Positions 12,871 through 21,417 of a DNA stretch of 64,000 bases are shown here, piece by piece. The notes beneath the pieces are model-generated. The model ran no database searches. It was not told where the DNA came from and saw only the letters and a list, made by a program, of their open reading frames with translations. The stretch is from Oscheius dolichura. Lineage: Eukaryota; Nematoda; Chromadorea; Rhabditida; Rhabditidae. The position numbers and the translations under genes were made by a program. The stretch covers positions 10,836,001 through 10,900,000 of the forward strand of contig OW051494.1 of NCBI GenBank assembly GCA_932521035.1, read 5' to 3'. How positions within the stretch are numbered: the first letter of the stretch is position 1; each line of letters begins with the position of its first letter.

Positions 12871-15605
12871 GCGGGGTTGTGGAATGTTCCGAGGGGCTCT
12901 GCGGTGGACGCGTACTTTTTGTTACATTTTTTACGCTGGTGGTGGTTTCACTGGGGTCTCCGGTGGACGCGTACTTTTTGTTACATTTTTTACGCTGGTG
13001 GTGGATTCAGTGGGGTCGTGGAATGTTCCGAGGGGCTCTGCGGTGGACGCGTACTTTTTGTTACATTTTTTACGCTGGTGGAATGTTCTGATTGGGTCTG
13101 CGGTGGACGCGTACTTTTTGTTACATTTTTTACGCTGGTGGTGGTTTCACTGGGGTCTCCGGTGGACGCGTACTTTTTGTTACATTTTTTACGCTGGTGG
13201 TGGATTCAGCAGGGTCGTAGAATGTTCCGAGGGGCTCTGCGGTGGACGCGTACTTTTTGTTACATTTTTTACGCTGGTGGTGGATTCAGCGGGGTCGTGG
13301 AATGTTCCGAGGGGCTTTGCGGTGGACGCGTACTTTTTGTTACATTTTTTACGCTGGTGGAATGTTCTGATTGGGTCTGCGGTGGACGCGTACTTTTTGT
13401 TACATTTTTTACGCTGGTGGTGGATTCAGCGGGGTCGTGGAATGTTCCGAGGGGCTCTGCGGTGGACGCGTACTTTTTGTTACATTTTTTACGCTGGTGG
13501 AATGTTCTGATTGGGTCTGCGGTGGACGCGTACTTTTTGTTACATTTTTTACGCTGGTGGTGGATTCAGCGGGGTCGTGGAATGTTCCGAGGGGCTTTGC
13601 GGTGGACGCGTACTTTTTGTTACATTTTTTACGCTGGTGGTGGTTTCACTGGGGTCTCCGGTGGACGCGTACTTTTTGTTACATTTTTTACGCTGGTGGT
13701 GGATTCAGCGGGGTCGTGGAATGTTCCGAGGGGCTCTGCGGTGGACGCGTACTTTTTGTTACATTTTTTACGCTGGTGGTGTCTTCAGTGGGGTCGTGGA
13801 ATGTTCCGAGGGGCTTTGCGGTGGACGCGTACTTTTTGTTACATTTTTTACGCTGGTGGTGGATTCAGCAGGGTCGTAGAATGTTCCGAGGGGCTCTGCG
13901 GTGGACGCGTACTTTTTGTTACATTTTTTACGCTGGTGGAATGTTCTGATTGGGTCTGCGGTGGACGCGTACTTTTTGTTACATTTTTTACGCTGGTGGT
14001 GGATTCAGCGGGGTCGTGGAATGTTCCGAGGGGCTTTGCGGTGGACGCGTACTTTTTGTTACATTTTTTACGCTGGTGGTGGTTTCACTGGGGTCTCCGG
14101 TGGACGCGTACTTTTTGTTACATTTTTTACGCTGGTGGTGGATTCAGCGGGGTCGTGGAATGTTCCGAGGGGCTCTGCGGTGGACGCGTACTTTTTGTTA
14201 CATTTTTTACGCTGGTGGTGGTTTCACTGGGGTCTCCGGTGGACGCGTACTTTTTGTTACATTTTTTACGCTGGTGGTGGATTCAGCGGGGTCGTGGAAT
14301 GTTCCGAGGGGCTCTGCGGTGGACGCGTACTTTTTGTTACATTTTTTACGCTGGTGGTGGATTCAGCGGGGTCGTGGAATGTTCCGAGGGGCTCTGCGGT
14401 GGACGCGTACTTTTTGTTACATTTTTTACGCTGGTGGTGGTTTCACTGGGGTCTCCGGTGGACGCGTACTTTTTGTTACATTTTTTACGCTGGTGGTGGT
14501 TTCACTGGGGTCTCCGGTGGACGCGTACTTTTTGTTACATTTTTTACGCTGGTGGTGGATTCAGCGGGGTTGTGGAATGTTCCGAGGGGCTCTGCGGTGG
14601 ACGCGTACTTTTTGTTACATTTTTTACGCTGGTGGTGGTTTCACTGGGGTCTCCGGTGGACGCGTACTTTTTGTTACATTTTTTACGCTGGTGGTGGATT
14701 CAGTGGGGTCGTGGAATGTTCCGAGGGGCTCTGCGGTGGACGCGTACTTTTTGTTACATTTTTTACGCTGGTGGAATGTTCTGATTGGGTCTGCGGTGGA
14801 CGCGTACTTTTTGTTACATTTTTTACGCTGGTGGTGGTTTCACTGGGGTCTCCGGTGGACGCGTACTTTTTGTTACATTTTTTACGCTGGTGGTGGATTC
14901 AGCAGGGTCGTAGAATGTTCCGAGGGGCTCTGCGGTGGACGCGTACTTTTTGTTACATTTTTTACGCTGGTGGTGGATTCAGCGGGGTCGTGGAATGTTC
15001 CGAGGGGCTTTGCGGTGGACGCGTACTTTTTGTTACATTTTTTACGCTGGTGGAATGTTCTGATTGGGTCTGCGGTGGACGCGTACTTTTTGTTACATTT
15101 TTTACGCTGGTGGTGGATTCAGCGGGGTCGTGGAATGTTCCGAGGGGCTCTGCGGTGGACGCGTACTTTTTGTTACATTTTTTACGCTGGTGGAATGTTC
15201 TGATTGGGTCTGCGGTGGACGCGTACTTTTTGTTACATTTTTTACGCTGGTGGTGGATTCAGCGGGGTCGTGGAATGTTCCGAGGGGCTTTGCGGTGGAC
15301 GCGTACTTTTTGTTACATTTTTTACGCTGGTGGTGGTTTCACTGGGGTCTCCGGTGGACGCGTACTTTTTGTTACATTTTTTACGCTGGTGGTGGATTCA
15401 GCGGGGTCGTGGAATGTTCCGAGGGGCTCTGCGGTGGACGCGTACTTTTTGTTACATTTTTTACGCTGGTGGTGTCTTCAGTGGGGTCGTGGAATGTTCC
15501 GAGGGGCTTTGCGGTGGACGCGTACTTTTTGTTACATTTTTTACGCTGGTGGTGGATTCAGCAGGGTCGTAGAATGTTCCGAGGGGCTCTGCGGTGGACG
15601 CGTAC
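12871..15605 (+). repeat. Satellite A higher-order repeat of 1693 bp, one full and one partial copy
   Basis: The gcggggttgt marker at 12871 recurs at 14564, a 1,693-bp offset. The 60-bp units near 13091, 13371 and 13510 recur at 14784, 15064 and 15203 with the same offset. Copy 2 stops matching near 15610. There copy 2 has an additional 80-bp unit (15621-15700) before the next 60-bp unit, a one-unit gain or loss between copies. This block is a composite of the 775-bp type region and the older mixed region that contains 60-bp units. Confidence 0.82.
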
Positions 15606-18600
15606 TTTTTGTTACATTTTTTACGCTGGTGGTGGATTCAGCGGGGTCGTGGAATGTTCCGAGGGGCTTTGCGGTGGACGCGTACTTTTTGTTACATTTT
15701 TTACGCTGGTGGAATGTTCTGATTGGGTCTGCGGTGGACGCGTACTTTTTGTTACATTTTTTACGCTGGTGGTGGATTCAGCGGGGTCGTGGAATGTTCC
15801 GAGGGGCTCTGCGGTGGACGCGTACTTTTTGTTACATTTTTTACGCTGGTGGTGGATTCAGCGGGGTCGTGGAATGTTCCGAGGGGCTCTGCGGTGGACG
15901 CGTACTTTTTGTTACATTTTTTACGCTGGTGGTGGATTCAGCGGGGTCGTGGAATGTTCCGAGGGGCTCTGCGGTGGACGCGTACTTTTTGTTACATTTT
16001 TTACGCTGGTGGTGGTTTCACTGGGGTCTCCGGTGGACGCGTACTTTTTGTTACATTTTTTACGCTGGTGGTGGATTCAGCGGGGTCGTGGAATGTTCCG
16101 AGGGGCTCTGCGGTGGACGCGTACTTTTTGTTACATTTTTTACGCTGGTGGTGGTTTCACTGGGGTCTCCGGTGGACGCGTACTTTTTGTTACATTTTTT
16201 ACGCTGGTGGTGGATTCAGCGGGGTCGTGGAATGTTCCGAGGGGCTCTGCGGTGGACGCGTACTTTTTGTTACATTTTTTACGCTGGTGGTGGATTCAGC
16301 GGGGTCGTGGAATGTTCCGAGGGGCTCTGCGGTGGACGCGTACTTTTTGTTACATTTTTTACGCTGGTGGTGGTTTCACTGGGGTCTCCGGTGGACGCGT
16401 ACTTTTTGTTACATTTTTTACGCTGGTGGTGGTTTCACTGGGGTCTCCGGTGGACGCGTACTTTTTGTTACATTTTTTACGCTGGTGGTGGATTCAGCGG
16501 GGTCGTGGAATGTTCCGAGGGGCTCTGCGGTGGACGCGTACTTTTTGTTACATTTTTTACGCTGGTGGTGGTTTCACTGGGGTCTCCGGTGGACGCGTAC
16601 TTTTTGTTACATTTTTTACGCTGGTGGTGGATTCAGTGGGGTCGTGGAATGTTCCGAGGGGCTCTGCGGTGGACGCGTACTTTTTGTTACATTTTTTACG
16701 CTGGTGGAATGTTCTGATTGGGTCTGCGGTGGACGCGTACTTTTTGTTACATTTTTTACGCTGGTGGTGGTTTCACTGGGGTCTCCGGTGGACGCGTACT
16801 TTTTGTTACATTTTTTACGCTGGTGGTGTCTTCAGTGGGGTCGTGGAATGTTCCGAGGGGCTTTGCGGTGGACGCGTACTTTTTGTTACATTTTTTACGC
16901 TGGTGGTGGATTCAGCGGGGTCGTGGAATGTTCCGAGGGGCTTTGCGGTGGACGCGTACTTTTTGTTACATTTTTTACGCTGGTGGAATGTTCTGATTGG
17001 GTCTGCGGTGGACGCGTACTTTTGTTACATTTTTTACGCTGGTGGTGGATTCAGCGGGGTCGTGGAATGTTCCGAGGGGCTCTGCGGTGGACGCGTACTT
17101 TTTGTTACATTTTTTACGCTGGTGGTGGATTCAGCGGGGTCGTGGAATGTTCCGAGGGGCTCTGCGGTGGACGCGTACTTTTTGTTACATTTTTTACGCT
17201 GGTGGTGGTTTCACTGGGGTCTCCGGTGGACGCGTACTTTTTGTTACATTTTTTACGCTGGTGGTGGATTCAGCGGGGTCGTGGAATGTTCCGAGGGGCT
17301 CTGCGGTGGACGCGTACTTTTTGTTACATTTTTTACGCTGGTGGTGGTTTCACTGGGGTCTCCGGTGGACGCGTACTTTTTGTTACATTTTTTACGCTGG
17401 TGGTGGATTCAGCGGGGTCGTGGAATGTTCCGAGGGGCTCTGCGGTGGACGCGTACTTTTTGTTACATTTTTTACGCTGGTGGAATGTTCTGATTGGGTC
17501 TGCGGTGGACGCGTACTTTTTGTTACATTTTTTACGCTGGTGGTGGTTTCACTGGGGTCTCCGGTGGACGCGTACTTTTTGTTACATTTTTTACGCTGGT
17601 GGTGGATTCAGCGGGGTCGTGGAATGTTCCGAGGGGCTCTGCGGTGGACGCGTACTTTTTGTTACATTTTTTACGCTGGTGGTGTCTTCAGTGGGGTCGT
17701 GGAATGTTCCGAGGGGCTTTGCGGTGGACGCGTACTTTTTGTTACATTTTTTACGCTGGTGGTGGATTCAGCAGGGTCGTAGAATGTTCCGAGGGGCTCT
17801 GCGGTGGACGCGTACTTTTTGTTACATTTTTTACGCTGGTGGTGGATTCAGCGGGGTCGTGGAATGTTCCGAGGGGCTTTGCGGTGGACGCGTACTTTTT
17901 GTTACATTTTTTACGCTGGTGGAATGTTCTGATTGGGTCTGCGGTGGACGCGTACTTTTTGTTACATTTTTTACGCTGGTGGTGGATTCAGCGGGGTCGT
18001 GGAATGTTCCGAGGGGCTTTGCGGTGGACGCGTACTTTTTGTTACATTTTTTACGCTGGTGGAATGTTCTGATTGGGTCTGCGGTGGACGCGTACTTTTT
18101 GTTACATTTTTTACGCTGGTGGAATGTTCTGATTGGGTCTGCGGTGGACGCGTACTTTTTGTTACATTTTTTACGCTGGTGGTGGATTCAGCAGGGTCGT
18201 AGAATGTTCCGAGGGGCTCTGCGGTGGACGCGTACTTTTTGTTACATTTTTTACGCTGGTGGTGGATTCAGCGGGGTCGTGGAATGTTCCGAGGGGCTTT
18301 GCGGTGGACGCGTACTTTTTGTTACATTTTTTACGCTGGTGGAATGTTCTGATTGGGTCTGCGGTGGACGCGTACTTTTTGTTACATTTTTTACGCTGGT
18401 GGTGGATTCAGCGGGGTCGTGGAATGTTCCGAGGGGCTTTGCGGTGGACGCGTACTTTTTGTTACATTTTTTACGCTGGTGGAATGTTCTGATTGGGTCT
18501 GCGGTGGACGCGTACTTTTTGTTACATTTTTTACGCTGGTGGTGGTTTCACTGGGGTCTCCGGTGGACGCGTACTTTTTGTTACATTTTTTACGCTGGTG

Positions 18601-18917
18601 GTGGTTTCACTGGGGTCTCCGGTGGACGCGTACTTTTTGTTACATTTTTTACGCTGGTGGTGGATTCAGCGGGGTCGTGGAATGTTCCGAGGGGCTCTGC
18701 GGTGGACGCGTACTTTTTGTTACATTTTTTACGCTGGTGGTGGTTTCACTGGGGTCTCCGGTGGACGCGTACTTTTTGTTACATTTTTTACGCTGGTGGT
18801 GGATTCAGTGGGGTCGTGGAATGTTCCGAGGGGCTCTGCGGTGGACGCGTACTTTTTGTTACATTTTTTACGCTGGTGGAATGTTCTGATTGGGTCTGCG
18901 GTGGACGCGTACTTTTT

Positions 18918-19557
18918 GTTACATTTTTTACGCTGGTGGTGGATTCAGCGGGGTCGTGGAATGTTCCGAGGGGCTCTGCGGTGGACGCGTACTTTTTGTT
19001 ACATTTTTTACGCTGGTGGTGGATTCAGCGGGGTCGTGGAATGTTCCGAGGGGCTCTGCGGTGGACGCGTACTTTTTGTTACATTTTTTACGCTGGTGGT
19101 GGATTCAGTGGGGTCGTGGAATGTTCCGAGGGGCTCTGCGGTGGACGCGTACTTTTTGTTACATTTTTTACGCTGGTGGTGGATTCAGCGGGGTCGTGGA
19201 ATGTTCCGAGGGGCTCTGCGGTGGACGCGTACTTTTTGTTACATTTTTTACGCTGGTGGTGGATTCAGCGGGGTCGTGGAATGTTCCGAGGGGCTCTGCG
19301 GTGGACGCGTACTTTTTGTTACATTTTTTACGCTGGTGGTGGATTCAGTGGGGTCGTGGAATGTTCCGAGGGGCTCTGCGGTGGACGCGTACTTTTTGTT
19401 ACATTTTTTACGCTGGTGGTGGATTCAGCGGGGTCGTGGAATGTTCCGAGGGGCTCTGCGGTGGACGCGTACTTTTTGTTACATTTTTTACGCTGGTGGT
19501 GGATTCAGCGGGGTCGTGGAATGTTCCGAGGGGCTCTGCGGTGGACGCGTACTTTTT
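18918..19557 (+). repeat. Satellite A run of eight 80-bp units with a 240-bp super-period
   Basis: Eight uninterrupted 80-bp units start at 18918, 18998, 19078, 19158, 19238, 19318, 19398 and 19478. The third and sixth carry cagtggggtcg instead of cagcggggtcg, giving a three-unit period of 240 bp. This homogeneous run directly abuts the unit split by the inserted island. Confidence 0.9.
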
Positions 19558-19582
19558 GTTACATTTTTTACGCTGGTGGAAT
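19558..19582 (+). repeat. Left part (25 bp) of a satellite A 60-bp unit split by an insertion
   Basis: These are the first 25 bases of a standard 60-bp a-c-d unit, ending in ctggtggaat. The missing 35 bases start at 21418 (gttctgattgggtct). Joined, the two parts make a unit identical to the common 60-bp unit, with no bases lost. Confidence 0.92.
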
Positions 19583-19585
19583 CGA

Positions 19586-19601
19586 GCCCGAAGCGCCGGG
19601 C
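19586..19601. other. Small GC-rich stem-loop at the left end of the island
   Basis: GCCCG (19586-19590) pairs with CGGGC (19597-19601) around the six-base loop aagcgc. It sits four bases inside the left boundary. Terminal hairpins are typical of Helitron 3' ends, but the stem is only 5 bp and the expected CTRR end is missing, so the similarity is suggestive only. Confidence 0.35.
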
Positions 19602-19736
19602 GTGATTTGGGTTTACTCAGAACTCAGCACATGCCAAGCCCTTTTTTTGATTTTAATGGTGTAACTTTTTTCAGTTAGAAGATATCAAAAATCTGACTTC
19701 ACCATCGTTTTCCTCGTAGTTGATTACCCCTAGTGA
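19602..19736. other. Island segment without recognisable features
   Basis: This is AT-rich unique sequence between the terminal stem-loop and the first copy of the direct duplication. Satellite-derived plus-strand frames run into it and stop within about 75 bases (near 19605, 19664 and 19678). I see no gene, promoter or repeat here. Confidence 0.5.
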
Positions 19737-19984
19737 CCAATTTTCATGAAATTTGCCCATAAAATAGATGAGCTACGACTACAAACGTGTTTTGAAAAGT
19801 GGCGCCGTCCGCCGTCCGCCGTCTGCGTCCGCCCGCTGTGGGTCTTCCCGCTGTGGCTCTTTTTTTTCAAAACTTTTTGTACGCATTGAAAAACTTTTAC
19901 AAAGCAGCTATATCTACAGTTTTTTACGCTGATTCTGAATATGTAATAAAACAATTGGGTTGGTGGGTTAGTTTTTAAGCTATT
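19737..19984 (+). repeat. Island diverged direct duplication, copy 1
   Basis: It starts at ccaattttcatgaaa and ends near ttagtttttaagctatt. The best conserved stretch, cagttttttacgctgattc followed by tgaatatgtaataaa (19918-19950), matches copy 2 with two substitutions. The offset to copy 2 is 355 bp at the start and 323 bp at this stretch. The 32-bp difference is accounted for by extra GC-rich short repeats in this copy. The sequence ttttttacgctg inside it is also part of satellite A module a. Confidence 0.75.
19804..19861 (+). repeat. Short GC-rich tandem repeats (7-mer and 15-mer)
   Basis: The 7-mer gccgtcc occurs at 19804 and 19811 and as gccgtct at 19818. Two 15-mers follow, cccgctgtgggtctt (19832-19846) and cccgctgtggctctt (19847-19861), differing at one position. 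This local expansion explains why copy 1 of the direct duplication is longer than copy 2, which has a single gctgtggcc at the matching place. Confidence 0.8.
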
Positions 19985-20091
19985 GCGTCAACAATATTTT
20001 TTGATGATTGTTTCGGTAGCTCTTATCGGCTACAGAATTTTGGAAGTGTGACATGGCTATCTTATTTGGGATGGTCTTTTACACCTTGGTA

Positions 20092-20307
20092 CCAATTTTC
20101 ATGAAAGTTGGCTAAAAAAATGGAAGAGCCACAGCATCAAACAGATGCGGCACTTCGTCGATTTGGTGCTTTTCGCTGTGGCCTTTTTTGAACAAGGTTG
20201 TGTGCCCATCTAAAAACCTTTTCAAAACAGTTATATATACAGTTTTTTACACTGATTCCGAATATGTAATAAAAAAATTAGGTAGATGGATTAGTTTTTC
20301 AGCTACT
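20092..20307 (+). repeat. Island diverged direct duplication, copy 2
   Basis: It starts at ccaattttcatgaaag and ends near ttagtttttcagctact. It contains cagttttttacactgattc followed by cgaatatgtaataaa (20240-20272). Many substitutions separate it from copy 1, so this duplication is much older than the near-identical foldback arms. It could be two degenerate copies of a dispersed repeat or an internal tandem duplication of one. Confidence 0.75.
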
Positions 20308-20928
20308 AGGGTGAAGGGTAAGTTCTGTCAATGACCTCATAACTTTTGACAGAGACGGCTTTACGGGGCATATGAACACTTCCTAGGTAGATCTCCGTGT
20401 GGCCGATCTGATAAACCAAACCAAAAAATAATTCCATGTGATTGCGAAATTCCGAAAAAAAACTGAATACCCAGTGCGTATTGAAATTACGGCTCAATAG
20501 GTCGAGGGTTCGATCCCGCTCGGCGTCAATCTTTTATACTCCGTTTTATCTTGTTTTGCCCAAACCCACTGCGCTATTTGGCCAATGGACAATTTTTGGA
20601 AAATGGATGATTTCCATGGAAAATAAAAGTTTGATAGATGATTTTGATCAGCTCTTTGAGCCCGATCGAACGTTGTATTCACTTTTTTTTTTAAATGGCC
20701 AGCAAATTTCGCCCATCAAGCAGCTGCGGCGCTCCCTCGCCGTGGCTTTCTTATTTTTTGAAGAGCGCATTTGTTCTAGCAGTTGGACTGTAGAGCCGCA
20801 AATGCTTCCTAAAACGACCTCATTCGTGGCTTTGTTGGACACTACAATTTTTTTGTTGTGTCTCTTATTTTCGCGGCGCAAGCTTTAAGATCCATGATAT
20901 TCTACCGAATATCAACAAAAAGCGAACA
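20308..20928. other. Island segment without a supported gene
   Basis: This is unique, moderately AT-rich sequence. The longest open frame, 20442-20888 on the plus strand (148 codons), starts in low-complexity A-rich sequence, runs through the tRNA-like motif near 20507, and faces opposing open frames on the minus strand (20494-20682 and 20648-20881). I recognise no domain in any of them. A degenerate third relative of the gctgtggct-plus-T-run motif of the direct duplication lies near 20733-20770 (gccgtggctttcttattttt). Confidence 0.5.
20507..20517 (+). promoter_or_regulatory. tRNA-like pol III B-box motif, possible SINE remnant
   Basis: GGTTCGATCCC matches the internal B-box (T-arm) consensus GGTTCGANNCC exactly. 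It is followed by gctcggcgtcaa and then cttttata, whose T run could end a pol III transcript. The flanking T-stem pairs poorly (one mismatch at the third pair and weak pairs beyond), and no convincing A-box was found in the preceding 70 bases. I read it as a decayed tRNA-derived SINE or tRNA fragment. A chance 11-base match cannot be excluded. Confidence 0.4.
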
Positions 20929-21060
20929 ATCCGTTTGTTAAAAAGAGGAATCTCAATAAAAAGGGTGATTTGGGAGAGCCTACAAAAAGGGAACAATAAG
21001 GAGGACACAACAAAAAGAGAACAATACTCGTTCAGTTAAAATATAACCAAATCACGGCTA
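20929..21060 (+). repeat. Foldback inverted repeat, left arm (132 bp)
   Basis: The reverse complement of this arm aligns without gaps to 21286-21417 with 3 mismatches in 132 bases. It begins atccgtttgttaaaaagagg and ends aaatcacggcta. It contains two copies of a 16-mer acaaaaagNgaacaat (20982 and 21010); a third copy, at 20915-20930, lies mostly outside the arm. Confidence 0.95.
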
Positions 21061-21285
21061 TCTTTTTGGATATTGCCCTTTCTCTGCTATTTTCGGCAAT
21101 GAATTATGTTCAGCCATGGAAAATAGGACTCTGGGAAAAAAAATGAAAGCATTGTCTCTGGGAACGGGTATTTCCATGACACAAAATACTGACAAAGCGG
21201 ACATATGGGCGACAGCCCCCCTCGTAGATTATAAATAAAAAGGAAAAATCAAAGTAGAAGACTGAAAGTTGTCGATCCTAACCGG
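21061..21285. other. Foldback element central loop, 225 bp
   Basis: This is unique sequence between the two arms. I see no open frame of note, no tandem repeat and no known motif. The near-identical flanking arms would let the single strand form a 132-bp stem with this as the loop. Confidence 0.6.
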
Positions 21286-21417
21286 TAGCCGTGGTTTGGT
21301 TATATTTTAACTGAACGAGTATTATTCTCTTTTTGTTGTGTCCTCCTTATTGTTCCCTTTTTGTAGGCTATCCCAAATCACCCTTTTTATTGAGATTCCT
21401 CTTTTTAACAAACGGAT
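21286..21417 (-). repeat. Foldback inverted repeat, right arm (132 bp)
   Basis: This is the reverse complement of the left arm with 3 substitutions and no indels. The arm ends exactly where satellite A resumes (gttctg at 21418). Matching stops here because satellite sequence begins. On the left side a third related 16-mer continues outside the arm, so the original inverted repeat may have been longer and this arm may be cut off at the insertion boundary. Confidence 0.95.

Larger units (their letters stand above)
1..19582 (+). repeat. Satellite A main array, 59/60/80-bp units of 20-bp modules
   Basis: This is a head-to-tail tandem array of roughly 270 units (hand estimate). Four 20-bp modules explain it: a = gttacattttttacgctggt, b = ggtggattcagcggggtcgt, c = ggaatgttccgaggggctct and d = gcggtggacgcgtacttttt. 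The 80-bp unit is a-b-c-d. The 60-bp unit is a-c-d with a diverged c (gattgggtct at its end). The 59-bp unit is a-b-d with a diverged b (tttcactggggtctc) and one base lost. Module d always carries ACGCGT, a MluI site. The plus strand is G and T rich, about 70% G+T in the 80-bp unit. All three plus frames are open over long stretches, up to 2,029 codons at 8695-14784. The main plus-strand stop is the TGA in the 60-bp unit's c module, read in only one frame. Because 80- and 59-bp units shift the frame and nothing favours one frame, I do not call a gene. The array begins before the window. Confidence 0.97.
19583..21417. mobile_element. 1,835-bp inserted island of unknown type inside a satellite A unit
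   Basis: Non-satellite sequence lies between two parts of one perfect satellite unit, which shows it was inserted. AT occurs at both edges (19581-19582 and 21416-21417) but once in the intact unit. This can be read as a 2-bp AT duplication, or as insertion between A and T with no duplication, in which case the insert reads TC...GA. A|T insertion and a TC start recall Helitrons, but neither orientation ends in the expected CTRR. No transposase, integrase, helicase or reverse transcriptase reading frame is visible, so it would be non-autonomous or composite. The right end coincides exactly with one arm of a foldback inverted repeat. Insertion is seen directly; the element class is unknown. Confidence 0.65.

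Noticed and set aside
8695-14784. 2,029-codon open frame in satellite A and similar long frames
   Set aside because: All three plus frames are open through the same repeats, unit lengths of 80 and 59 shift the frame, and no start context or codon-position bias is visible. Frames end only at the TGA in 60-bp units.
19578-19588. Minus-strand B-box-like ggctcgattcc at the left island boundary
   Set aside because: It has one mismatch to consensus and spans the satellite-island junction, so it was made by the insertion and cannot be an inherited tRNA arm.
19730-19954. 74-codon minus-strand open frame
   Set aside because: It runs through the short GC-rich tandem repeats of the direct duplication and has no counterpart in copy 2, so it is not conserved.
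20648-20881. 77-codon minus-strand open frame in the island
   Set aside because: It is short, overlaps the plus-strand frame and shows no domain or signal; likely chance.
20442-20888. 148-codon plus-strand open frame in the island
   Set aside because: It has no recognisable domain, begins in A-rich low complexity, crosses the tRNA-like motif and overlaps opposing frames. Too weak to call a gene.
20929-21417. Target-site duplication flanking the foldback arms
   Set aside because: The bases left of 20929 (cgaacaa) and right of 21417 (gttctga) do not match. Only the AT at the outer edges of the whole island is shared.
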